A stretch of DNA of 64,000 bases from CAYYMZ01 sp964473025 (GTDB lineage Bacteria > Patescibacteriota > UBA1384 > DTJR01), in NCBI GenBank assembly GCA_964473025.1, contig CAYYMZ010000001.1:37142-101141 (forward strand). Reading direction: 5' to 3'. The position numbers were made by a program, and so were the translations under genes. The notes beneath the pieces are model-generated. The model was given only the letters and a program-made list of their open reading frames with translations, was not told the DNA's origin and searched no databases. Positions 26,241-34,358 of the stretch are shown here, in pieces (the stretch's first letter is position 1; every line of letters begins with the position of its first letter).

Positions 26241-26707
26241 AAAGTGTGGTTTTTATTTTTTCTTTTCTTTGCTTCCAGCGCGCGGATTTCTTTTTCATCA
26301 AAACCCAGATGGTGGCCGACTTCATGCCATACTACCTCATATATCAATTTTTTCAACTTCTTTTCATCACCACCGGCTAATTCTTCTATCGGTTGCTGAA
26401 AGATAGTGATTTTGTCTGGCAGGACGCCGAAATAATTTGAACCTCGTTCTGTTTTCGGGATGCCTTCATAAAGACCGAGCAGTACTTCATTCATTTTAAT
26501 CATATTAATATTAACTTCCTTGGCTTTCTTGCCTGCCCGCCGAAGCCTTAGCGAAGGAGGGCGGCGCACTTCTCTCTCCACAACAAACGCAACATTATCC
26601 ATTGCTTGCCTTCCGTGCACTGGTAGTGCCGAAATGGCTCCGCGGATTAATTGTTCAAAGTCGTTTTTCTTCACCCCGTTAGAAATTTTCTGTTTTTGTA
26701 ATTTCAT
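26234..26707 (-). CDS. Zincin-like metallopeptidase family protein
   Basis: 157 residues. The zinc motif is VVWHEVGHHLGFDEKEIRAL (HExxH plus a downstream Asp), with the upstream MDNVAFVVE and LLGLYEGIP...ERGSNY characteristic of the small PF06262-type metallopeptidase family. A block reading RRPPSLRLRRAGKK between those two parts is encoded by a GC-rich palindrome (26535-26562) and looks like an in-frame insertion. Substrate unknown. Seven-base overlap with the truncated VTT gene downstream. Confidence 0.82.
   Translation of the reverse strand: MKLQKQKISNGVKKNDFEQLIRGAISALPVHGRQAMDNVAFVVEREVRRPPSLRLRRAGKKAKEVNINMIKMNEVLLGLYEGIPKTERGSNYFGVLPDKITIFQQPIEELAGGDEKKLKKLIYEVVWHEVGHHLGFDEKEIRALEAKKRKNKNHTLC
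26535..26562. repeat. In-frame palindromic element inside the zincin gene
   Basis: GCCC-G-CC-GAA-GC-CTTA-GC-GAA-GG-A-GGGC hairpin, GC-rich within an AT-rich gene, translated as PPSLRLRRAG. Confidence 0.7.
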
Positions 26708-26773
26708 AGATATTTCTTTAGTAAAATGTTTTTTATTCTCCCGCGAAATTAATAATAAGATTTCTAACGGGGT

Positions 26774-29458
26774 TCATGCTGGTATTGACGCTTTCTTTCG
26801 ATAAAAGAATTTTCTTATCTCTTCTACCAAGACGATTGACAACCCGACAATAATAATTAGAATCCAATCCGGAAGGGACAAAGCAGTTGTATGTAAAATC
26901 CTCTGCATTAACGGATTATAAACAGCCAAAAGCTGTAATGCTATCACAATAATTGTTGCCCCGACTAAAAACTTGTTAGAAAAAAATCCCATCTGGAAAA
27001 TGGATTTATTTTCCGAGCGGCAGTTCCAGGCATTAAACCATTGAAAAGCTGCTAAAGTTGTCAGCGATATTGTCCATGCTTTGGCAAGATCTATCTGATA
27101 AAATCTCTGGAAAAGCAATAATGCACCGATTGCCATCGGCATCGCCATTAGAACCATTCTCTTTGCCATTAACGAATCAACAAGGTATTTAGAAGATTTT
27201 TCAAATTTACCCTTCAGCAACCCGTCTTCTTTGGGTTCCATTGCTAACGCCACGTCCAAAATGCCATCAGTTACTAAATTGAGCCAAATAATTTGCGCCG
27301 GCAAAATTGGCAAGGGCCATCCTAAAAACAAGGCTCCGCTAATAGTTAGGACTTCACCCACGCTGGTAGAAAAAAGATAAAGAATAACTTTTTTTATTGT
27401 TTTGTAGATTGCTCGACCCTCTTCAACGGCCGAGACAATGCTGCCAAAGTTATCATCCAGAAGCACAATGTCCGCAGCTTCTTTTGCCACCTCGGTACCG
27501 ATTTTTCCCATTGCTACGCCGAGATCAGCGGCAACGAGTGAGGGAGCGTCATTAACGCCGTCTCCGGTCATCGCCACTGTTTCCCCGCGCGCTCTATACG
27601 CTTCGATAATCCTCAGTTTGTGTTCCGGCGTCACTCGCGCGAATACCGATGTTTTGGCCAATTTTTCGGAAAGTGCGGCATCAGAAAAAGTGTCAATATC
27701 TTGTCCCTCAAGAACAATATCGTCATCTTGATAAATACCGGCTTCCTTAGCAATCGCTTGCGCCGTAATTTTGTGGTCTCCTGTGACCATCACCACTTTA
27801 ATGCCGGCGAAAGCCGCTTTTTGTATAGCACCCCTTGCCTCTGGCCGAAGAGCATCTTTCATGCCGAAAAATCCCGCAAAAGTAAGATCGCCAATCGTTT
27901 CTGGTTTTAGAGTTTCCTGCCCGCTCGCAAGCTTGCGTTGCAGGCGGGTTGGGTCATCATGGCTTTCCGCAAACGCGATGACCCGCAACCCTTCCCGCGA
28001 CATGGAGAGAAAAACGGATTCTAATTCCTGTTTTTCTTCTTTCGATATTTGAGAGAGATTCAAAATCACTTCCGGCGCGCCGACAACTGCTAGAAATTCT
28101 TGGCCATCAAGTCGGTGAACCGTTGCGTGATATTTGAGCTTGTAATCAAACGGAATTTCAGAAACTTGTGGTGATTCTCGCTCTAAATCATCTTTATTAA
28201 GCCCCAACTTCTCGGCAAGCATGAGCATCGCCGCTTCAGTCGGGTCGCCGGCAACGCGCCAAACTTTCTCTTCTTCCGAAAACATCACGCGGGCATTGGA
28301 GGAAAAAGCGGCAATCTTCCCCGCAAGACGAAGTTCCGGGTGATTAACTGAATCAATTACACTCCCGTCTAATCGAATTTCTCCCTTCGGCTCATAACCA
28401 ATTCCGCCAACCTCAAAGAATTTGCCGGCGGTGTATACTTTCTTAATTACCATCTCATTTTTAGTAATCGTGCCGGTTTTATCAACGGCAATAACCTTTG
28501 TTTGTCCCAACGCTTCTACTGCTTGGAGTTTCTTAACTAAAGCATGGCGCTTGCTCATTCGCCAAACGCCTGTGGCTAAAATTAAAGTCATCACAATTGG
28601 GAGACCTTCAGGGATAATTGAGACCGCCAAGGAAACTACCGTTCTAAACATCTCGGAGAGCGTGCTTCCGCGAGCAAGACCAAGAAAAAAAAGAAGCGTG
28701 CCGATACCCAAGACGGCGCAAACAATCAAGCGCGAAAGATAACGAATATTTGTTTTAAGGGGTATCTCTGTATCAATGGTAGCGATTTCTTTAGAAATTT
28801 TTCCAATAAAAGTCTCTAAGCCCGTGGCGACAACAATCGCTTTCCCGTTTCCAGCAACAATATGAGTTCCCTTAAAAACCATATTATTTTGTTCGAAGAT
28901 CGGTAAGTCAGTCGCTTCTGATACATCGGAAATTTTGTTGACCGGTACTGACTCTCCAGTCAAAGCTGATTCATCAAGGAGTAGTTGGTTGGAAACTGAA
29001 AGACGGGCATCGGCGGGAATTTTCTCGCCTTCTTGCAGGAGGATGATATCGCCAGGGACAAGTTCGCTGTCTAGGATAATCGATTCATTGCCCTCGCGTA
29101 AAACAGTCGCCTTGGTTGTTACAAAGTTTTTAAGGGCTAAAAGTGTGTTTTGGGCTTTTCCCTCTTGAAAAGTGCCGACAACCGCGTTAAAGAAAAGAAC
29201 AAAAAGTATCAAACCTCCGTCAGTAAACTCTCTTAAGAAGAAGGTGACGATAGAGGCGGCAAAAAGGATGTAAATTAAAGGACTTTGAAATTGACGAAGA
29301 AAAATCACCAATAAACTATCTGATTTTGTTTCAGGCAGTTTATTTCGGCCGTATTTTAACAAACGATTCTTGCTTTCCGTTTCTGTTAAACCCTGAAGAC
29401 TAGAGCCGAGATCAACCAAGACGGTCGCGGCTGATTTAGTGGACCATAAATTATTCAC
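26774..29458 (-). CDS. P-type cation-transporting ATPase (P2, Ca2+/cation type)
   Basis: 894 residues. Domain order: N-terminal cation-ATPase domain (GLTETESKNRLLKYGRN), TM1-2, actuator loop with LTGES, TM3-4 with the ion-site motif SIIPEGLPIV, phosphorylation site DKTGTITKNE, nucleotide domain with VVGAPEVIL, hinge TGDGVNDAPSL and six C-terminal helices with LVTDGILDVALAMEP. The PEGLP motif and C-terminal Asn/Asp pattern fit P2A/P2B calcium or related cation exporters. A segment reading DPTRLQRKLASGQETLK is encoded by a palindrome (27920-27948) and looks inserted. AAGGAG lies about 15 bases before the ATG. Confidence 0.92.
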   Translation of the reverse strand: MNNLWSTKSAATVLVDLGSSLQGLTETESKNRLLKYGRNKLPETKSDSLLVIFLRQFQSPLIYILFAASIVTFFLREFTDGGLILFVLFFNAVVGTFQEGKAQNTLLALKNFVTTKATVLREGNESIILDSELVPGDIILLQEGEKIPADARLSVSNQLLLDESALTGESVPVNKISDVSEATDLPIFEQNNMVFKGTHIVAGNGKAIVVATGLETFIGKISKEIATIDTEIPLKTNIRYLSRLIVCAVLGIGTLLFFLGLARGSTLSEMFRTVVSLAVSIIPEGLPIVMTLILATGVWRMSKRHALVKKLQAVEALGQTKVIAVDKTGTITKNEMVIKKVYTAGKFFEVGGIGYEPKGEIRLDGSVIDSVNHPELRLAGKIAAFSSNARVMFSEEEKVWRVAGDPTEAAMLMLAEKLGLNKDDLERESPQVSEIPFDYKLKYHATVHRLDGQEFLAVVGAPEVILNLSQISKEEKQELESVFLSMSREGLRVIAFAESHDDPTRLQRKLASGQETLKPETIGDLTFAGFFGMKDALRPEARGAIQKAAFAGIKVVMVTGDHKITAQAIAKEAGIYQDDDIVLEGQDIDTFSDAALSEKLAKTSVFARVTPEHKLRIIEAYRARGETVAMTGDGVNDAPSLVAADLGVAMGKIGTEVAKEAADIVLLDDNFGSIVSAVEEGRAIYKTIKKVILYLFSTSVGEVLTISGALFLGWPLPILPAQIIWLNLVTDGILDVALAMEPKEDGLLKGKFEKSSKYLVDSLMAKRMVLMAMPMAIGALLLFQRFYQIDLAKAWTISLTTLAAFQWFNAWNCRSENKSIFQMGFFSNKFLVGATIIVIALQLLAVYNPLMQRILHTTALSLPDWILIIIVGLSIVLVEEIRKFFYRKKASIPA
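27917..27948. repeat. In-frame palindromic element inside the P-type ATPase gene
   Basis: CCCGC (27920-27924) pairs with GCGGG (27944-27948) around the perfect CGCAAGCTTGCG (27926-27937). It is translated within the nucleotide-binding region. Confidence 0.65.
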
Positions 29459-29725
29459 TTAACTACTCCTTGATTTAATTCTACCATAAGAAGACTGGAT
29501 TAAGATAAAAGAAAAAGATTTTAAATGATTAGCTGATTTTAGGGCAAAAGTCCCAAAGCAGGAGGATTTATAAGGTTTGTCAAAAAGTTCGAAACTCAGG
29601 TACGGGCAGTGAAGGAAACACCAGAATGGACCTATTTGCAACCAAAAAAGACCTTAAACGGTCTTTTTCACTTCCTGCTCCCTTTCTACTCCTTTTTTAA
29701 CTTGTAAAAAGTCCCAAACTTTGGT

Positions 29726-29815
29726 TGGCGGAGAGGGTGAGATTCGAACTCACGGTGGACTTGCATCCACAACAGTTTTCAAGACTGTCCCGATAAACCG
29801 CTCCGGCACCTCTCC
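29726..29815 (-). tRNA. tRNA-Ser(UGA)
   Basis: About 90 bases with long variable arm. Acceptor GGAGAGG/CCTCTCC, anticodon stem CAGTC/AACTG region with loop TTGAAA giving UGA, T-loop GTTCGAATC, encoded CCA. Confidence 0.94.
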
Positions 29816-29862
29816 CCGAGCCAAATTTTACCTTAAGTTACCTATAATTTCAATCATTTTGA

Positions 29863-29890
29863 TTGCATATTTGGCTCAAAATGATATATT
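29863..29890 (+). promoter_or_regulatory. Promoter of the nucleotidyltransferase cassette
   Basis: TTGCAT and TATATT separated by 16 bases; the expected start gives a leader of about 40 bases with GGGAGGGG before ATG 29938. Confidence 0.65.
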
Positions 29891-29937
29891 TATCTGTTCG
29901 TCGCATCGTTGACAATCCGACAGGGAGGGGATTCAGG

Positions 29938-30753
29938 ATGACAATTGGCGTTGGTATTCTGGCAGGAGGTCAGGGGAAGCGTCTCAAGCAGAATGTGCCG
30001 AAAGCGGAGGCACCACTCTACGGCAGGCCGATGTGAGCTTACACGTGCGAAGCGGCACTGGAGATTACCAGGGAGCAGATCCAAATGGTCGTGCCGGCAG
30101 GAAGGCAGATTCACCACCATCAGGTAGAGTGCCTTGATACCCGCCATTCGTACATGGGCGATCTGTTTCAGCTTGTTGAACGGGCAAGGGAAAGAGAGTA
30201 CGACCGTTTTCTGGTCATCAATGCCGACTCCGTGCTGGTGACGGCCAAATCCCTACAGAGTTTCCTGGAATTGACCGAAGGGAGCGAAGCCGGCATTATC
30301 TGGCCGGCGATCCGACGCCACTCCATCCCAGAGATGCTCCGGCAGACGGTCTTGAACGACCTGCCGGGGAGACCGGATCTCATCCGCAGCGGGGTTATGA
30401 TGTTCAGGCCAGCGTCACTTCACCCCAAAAAGAACATTCTTCGTAAACTAGCCCGCGATCCGAACAAGATAGTGCTCAGATCGCCTCTTGGCTTACCGTT
30501 CTGGGCCTTCAGGAGAGTTCAAGCGGAGTTTTACCGCCGCTATGCCGAGCTTCCTCTTCTTGGTCTGCGCAACTGCATCATGTGGGGCATGAAACTGCTC
30601 AACACAGAGGAGATCAAGAGCTGCATGAAAAGTTGTTTGGGTTGCGAGAGGGTAGAAATGCCGGAACTGGACATCGGGGTATTCGGCTTCGACGTCGATA
30701 CGCCCAAAGAGCTGAAGCTGGCAGAGGACTATCTGCGCAGGTGGGGAAGATAA
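29938..30753 (+). pseudogene. MobA-like NTP transferase with in-frame TGA
   Basis: 272 codons from ATG 29938 behind GGGAGGGG. The N-terminus GVGILAGGQGKRLKQNVPK is the nucleotide-binding LAGGxGxR motif of sugar-nucleotide/molybdopterin nucleotidyltransferases; VINADSVL supplies the metal-binding Asp, and GFDVDTPKELKLAE near the end is the usual C-terminal family mark. Codon 33 (30034-30036) is TGA, right after GRPM, where relatives have a sense codon. No other damage is seen. UGA is a stop elsewhere in the window, so this is a nonsense mutation, a recoding event or a base error. A restart further in would lose the catalytic loop. Confidence 0.75.
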
Positions 30754-30762
30754 GATTAATCA

Positions 30763-30800
30763 GGGTCGAAACAAAAAGGGGTGTTTCGACCCTTTTTGTT
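30763..30800 (+). terminator. Terminator of the nucleotidyltransferase cassette
   Basis: GGGTCGAAACA-AAAAGGGG-TGTTTCGACCC followed by TTTTTG. Confidence 0.88.
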
Positions 30801-30812
30801 TTTATCCCCCTT

Positions 30813-30857
30813 CGCAGAAGACCTCGGATTATATCCGAGCACGAATAGGTCTTCTGC
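30813..30857. repeat. Compound hairpin
   Basis: Outer arms GCAGAAGACCT / AGGTCTTCTGC enclose an inner CTCGGAT-TAT-ATCCGAG. It lies between two terminators; no T tract of its own. Confidence 0.5.
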
Positions 30858-30875
30858 TTCGAAAGGATTGCATAA

Positions 30876-30900
30876 CAAAAAAACGCCCTTTCGGGCTCAA
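30876..30900 (-). terminator. Terminator of the TPR gene
   Basis: GAGCCCGAAAGGGC then GTTTTTTT on the minus strand. Confidence 0.75.
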
Positions 30901-30938
30901 ATATTTTTTACTTTTTAGCTTTTACTTTTTAGTTATTA

Positions 30939-31574
30939 CTATCCTCCTATCTCGTTTTCGAAACCGAATTGTTTGGCTTTGGCAAACTCGTCTTTCGACT
31001 TGCTTTCATCGTTTAATTCTTGATAGACGAGCGAGAGCAAATAATGCGTCTGCCCATAAACAGGATCTTTTTTCAAAGCATTCTCCAGCGCTCCTTTGGC
31101 TTGGTCGAATTTATTGGTGGCGAGATAAACTTGTGCCAAATTGACATAAGCATCGCGCCAGACGGGATCTTTTTGAATGGCAAGCTGCGCTGCGGCCTCG
31201 GCGCGCTCGCCATCACCCGACTTAACATAATTTTGGCTTAACGCCACGAATGAATAGGCATCGGTCCCTAACTTCGCAACTTCAGCTTCAACCGCTTTAA
31301 AATGATTCTGATATTCCTGCTCTCGCGCTAGATTTGCTTGATAATTTTTCTGCGCTACATAGTCATAACCTTTTTTGATGCCTAAATATCCCGAAATAAC
31401 CACGGCAAAAACAAAAACCGTAAGAAAAATCGCCTTCCAAGGCAATTTACCAAAATTTAGCTGTTTTTTTACGAGCCCAAAATCAAAAGAGTGATGGTTG
31501 CGACGTGACGTGAAATGCAACTCAGTTCGAAGCTGAGGGGATAGTTTGTAAGAACTTATTTTGTCGTTGGCCAT
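30939..31574 (-). CDS. TPR-repeat membrane protein
   Basis: 211 residues. A basic N-terminus, one transmembrane helix at about residues 49-68 (IFLTVFVFAVVISGYLGI), then a coiled stretch and about three tetratricopeptide repeats (AYVNLAQVYLATNKFDQAKG, then HYLLSLVYQELNDESKSKDE). The repeats would face outside or the cytoplasm as a protein-binding scaffold. No partner can be named. The gene is followed by its own terminator; no ribosome site is obvious in front of the ATG. Confidence 0.8.
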   Translation of the reverse strand: MANDKISSYKLSPQLRTELHFTSRRNHHSFDFGLVKKQLNFGKLPWKAIFLTVFVFAVVISGYLGIKKGYDYVAQKNYQANLAREQEYQNHFKAVEAEVAKLGTDAYSFVALSQNYVKSGDGERAEAAAQLAIQKDPVWRDAYVNLAQVYLATNKFDQAKGALENALKKDPVYGQTHYLLSLVYQELNDESKSKDEFAKAKQFGFENEIGG

Positions 31575-31668
31575 TGGTAGTGAAAAGTTTTTAAAGTCTA
31601 TAAAGTTTGTAATGTCGTAAAGCCGAAACGTCTAGTTTTCAGACTCTTGACTCAATGGACTTTTGACT

Positions 31669-34242
31669 TTATGAACTGATTTCCGGCCATTTAGCCGAAA
31701 TCAGATTTTCGCTATCTTTAAATTCTTTTGGAATTTTCTGCCATATGGTTTCGGTCACATAGGGAACGAAGGGGTGGAGCATTTTGAGAGAATCAATCAG
31801 AATCAAAACAAGCTTCGCCCTGGCCGCAGTGCAATCTTCTGCCAGGTCGCTTTGCAGCCGGGGTTTAGCTTCTTCAATCATTATATCAGCAAACTCGTGC
31901 CAAATAAAGTCGTACAATAATTCTCCAGCGCGCGAGAAGTGTAACTGGTCTAAATGCTTGGTTGTTTCTATAATTACTTCATTGAATCTGACCAAATCTT
32001 TTTCGTCTTGTTTTGACCATTTGGCATTTGAGCTTAGAGCTTCATTTGTTATTTGGGTTTTGTCATTTGGGTTTTCCAGGTTCATCAAAACGAACCTTGA
32101 GATATTCCAGATCTTGTTTGAAAAATTGCGATAGCCCTTGATTTTTGACTCTCCGACGGCAATATCGTTGCCGGCGGTTGTGCCGACGATTAGCGACATT
32201 CGAACGGCATCGGTGCCATATTTTTGGGCAACATCGAGCGGGTCCAAAACGTTGCCGAGCGATTTGGACATTTTGCGGTTCTGTTCATCGCGGACCAGGC
32301 CATGCAAATAAACCGTTTCAAACGGCGCCTTGCCGGTTAATTCCAGTCCCATCATAATCATCCGCGCAACCCAGAAAAACAGGATATCATAGCCCGTTTC
32401 CATGACGGTTGTTGGGTAAAAATATTTATAATCTTCGGTTTCCTTGGGCCAGCCCAAAGTCGAGAACGGCCATAATCCGGACGAAAACCAAGTGTCTAAC
32501 ACGTCCTCCTCCTGCGTCCAGTTCTCGATGTCTTTTGGTGGCTCGGCACCGACGTAAATGTCATCCTTGGAAATTTTCAATTTTAAATTTGAAATTTTTA
32601 ATGAATTTTCAATGTCAGAATTTTGGAACTTGTCACGCACAGTGAAATCATAGGCATAGATATAAGCATCTGTATCGGGATTAACTTCTTTTTCCGGATT
32701 ATGAAATTTGAAGGCCTCGATCAGTTGCCCGACATTGTCATAAACTGCTCCGTGAGCTTTGTCCTGAAGGGGCAGATCTTTTACTTTTGTCTTTGTTGAT
32801 TCGGTTATGATTCCAAAGCCAAAAATTTCACTGGTGGCGCTATTCTCAAAATAAACCTTATCTCCAACTTTAAGTTCGTGATTGCGGATGCGATACGTTT
32901 TAGTTTTACCAGCTAAAATTTGCGGAACTACTCTTTCCGCAATCCCCATCACCTTCAATTTTAAATTTGAAATTTTAAATTTTAAATTCGCATCCTGTTT
33001 ACGGTAGTAAACAGGCATGCGATGTCCCCACCAAAGTTGTCTCGAAATACACCAGTCACGGATATTATCCATCCAGTGAAAATAAACTTTTTCAAATCTT
33101 TTGGGCGTAATTTTGATTTTGCCTGATTTTACGGCCTTTTTAGCTTTTTCAGCGAGTGGTTTCATCTTCACAAACCACTGTTTCGAGGGGATCGGCTCAA
33201 TTTGTCCGTTGCACCTGTAGCATAAGGCGATGTTGTGTTCGTAGTTTTCCTCGATATGGTCGATCAAGCCCATCTTCTGCATATCGTCGACGATTGTCTC
33301 GCGCGCATCACGGGTTTTCATGCCAGCGTATTTGCCTGTATTTGCCATCATGCGGCCGTTCTCGTCGATAACTTGCTTCATTGCAACGTTGTGCCGTTGG
33401 GCAATTTCAAAGTCAACTAAAGAATGTGCGGGTGTCACTTTGATAGCACCGGTGCCAAATTCCGGATCAACGGCATTGTCTTCAACAACGATAACTTCGA
33501 ATTCTCCCAAAACGCCTGGAATCATATATTTTTTGCCGACCATATCTTTGTAGCGCTTATCTCCCGGATGAACGGCAACGGCGGTATCACCGAGTTTGGT
33601 CTCAGGTCGGGAGGTTGCTAAGACAAACGGGCCGTATTTTATCCAATACAATTTCCCTATCTCTTTTTTGTATTCCACTTCATCGTCGGCGATGGCGGTG
33701 TGACAGCGCGGGCACCAGTTGACAGTACGAAGTCCCCGATAGATTAATTTTTTTTCATAAAATCGGACGAATGCTTCATTGACGGCATCGGACATGCCTT
33801 CATCTAATGTAAATCTCTCGCGGCTCCAGTCGCAACTTGCCCCCATGGCGCGAAGCTGATGGGTAATCTCCCCGCCAAATTCGTTTTTCCATTCCCAAAT
33901 GCGCTTGACGAATTCCTCACGGCCGAGATCTTTTTTAGTTTTGCCTTCTTTGCGGATCTGCTTTTCCACTACTGCTTGAGTGGCGATGCCAGCGTGATCG
34001 GTGCCGGGGAGCCAGAGAGTCGGTTCGCCCTTCATTCTGTGATAACGGGCCAAAATATCTTCCAAAGTAATAAACATGGCGTGGCCAATGTGCAATTTAC
34101 CCGTTACGTTTGGCGGCGGCATCATGATGGTGAAGGGCTTTGCCTTAGGATCTATTGTTGGTGTAAAGGCACCCGATTTTTTCCACAGAGAATAAATATC
34201 TTGCTCGGATTCCTTCGGGTTGTAGGTTTTGTCTAGATCCAT
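31669..34242 (-). CDS. valS: Valyl-tRNA synthetase with an inserted ASCH-like domain
   Basis: 857 residues from ATG 34242 (a TTG 12 bases upstream is less likely). Catalytic class I motifs: PPPNVTGKLHIGHAM (HIGH) and MSKSLGNVLDP (KMSKS), the editing domain with ATSRPETKLGDTAVAV and the anticodon-binding C-terminus. There is no long C-terminal coiled coil, so tRNA clamp contacts may be reduced. Between WWGHRMPVYY and EEDVLDTWFSS, where a short connection is normal, about 150 residues are inserted. The core, ILAGKTKTYRIRNHELKVGD ... FGFGIITES, looks like an ASCH (RNA-binding PUA-like) domain. A second short insert (PNDKTQITNEALSSNAKW) follows FVLMNLEN. Charges tRNA-Val. Confidence 0.93.
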   Translation of the reverse strand: MDLDKTYNPKESEQDIYSLWKKSGAFTPTIDPKAKPFTIMMPPPNVTGKLHIGHAMFITLEDILARYHRMKGEPTLWLPGTDHAGIATQAVVEKQIRKEGKTKKDLGREEFVKRIWEWKNEFGGEITHQLRAMGASCDWSRERFTLDEGMSDAVNEAFVRFYEKKLIYRGLRTVNWCPRCHTAIADDEVEYKKEIGKLYWIKYGPFVLATSRPETKLGDTAVAVHPGDKRYKDMVGKKYMIPGVLGEFEVIVVEDNAVDPEFGTGAIKVTPAHSLVDFEIAQRHNVAMKQVIDENGRMMANTGKYAGMKTRDARETIVDDMQKMGLIDHIEENYEHNIALCYRCNGQIEPIPSKQWFVKMKPLAEKAKKAVKSGKIKITPKRFEKVYFHWMDNIRDWCISRQLWWGHRMPVYYRKQDANLKFKISNLKLKVMGIAERVVPQILAGKTKTYRIRNHELKVGDKVYFENSATSEIFGFGIITESTKTKVKDLPLQDKAHGAVYDNVGQLIEAFKFHNPEKEVNPDTDAYIYAYDFTVRDKFQNSDIENSLKISNLKLKISKDDIYVGAEPPKDIENWTQEEDVLDTWFSSGLWPFSTLGWPKETEDYKYFYPTTVMETGYDILFFWVARMIMMGLELTGKAPFETVYLHGLVRDEQNRKMSKSLGNVLDPLDVAQKYGTDAVRMSLIVGTTAGNDIAVGESKIKGYRNFSNKIWNISRFVLMNLENPNDKTQITNEALSSNAKWSKQDEKDLVRFNEVIIETTKHLDQLHFSRAGELLYDFIWHEFADIMIEEAKPRLQSDLAEDCTAARAKLVLILIDSLKMLHPFVPYVTETIWQKIPKEFKDSENLISAKWPEISS
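32576..32598. repeat. 23-bp direct repeat, copy A, inside valS
   Basis: Identical to 32954-32976, 378 bases (126 codons) away in the same frame. The two copies bracket the ASCH-like insert. Confidence 0.85.
32954..32976. repeat. 23-bp direct repeat, copy B, inside valS
   Basis: Identical to 32576-32598; both are AT-rich and are translated as part of a KISNLKLK peptide. Confidence 0.85.
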
Positions 34243-34254
34243 GGTTAAATCCAA

Positions 34255-34358
34255 AATCTAAATGACAAATGACAAATAAAGTCCAAATGACTTAATATCA
34301 AATATTTTGAACTTTGAACTTTGAGCTTCATTTGGCATTTTGGCTTTGACATTTGAGC
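34255..34358. repeat. AAATGACAAAT-type intergenic repeat
   Basis: The valS-trpS gap is made of short words such as AATGACAAATGACAAAT, TTTGAACTTTGAACTTTGAG and CATTTGGCATTTTGGC. The same words occur at 43000-43045, 43380-43425 and inside valS at about 32017-32076. Confidence 0.6.

Noticed and set aside
29938..30753. UGA recoded as glycine as in Gracilibacteria
   Set aside because: Other genes in the window (aspS, the RmlD-like gene, the 53597 gene) end in TGA, and no second internal TGA occurs in conserved genes.
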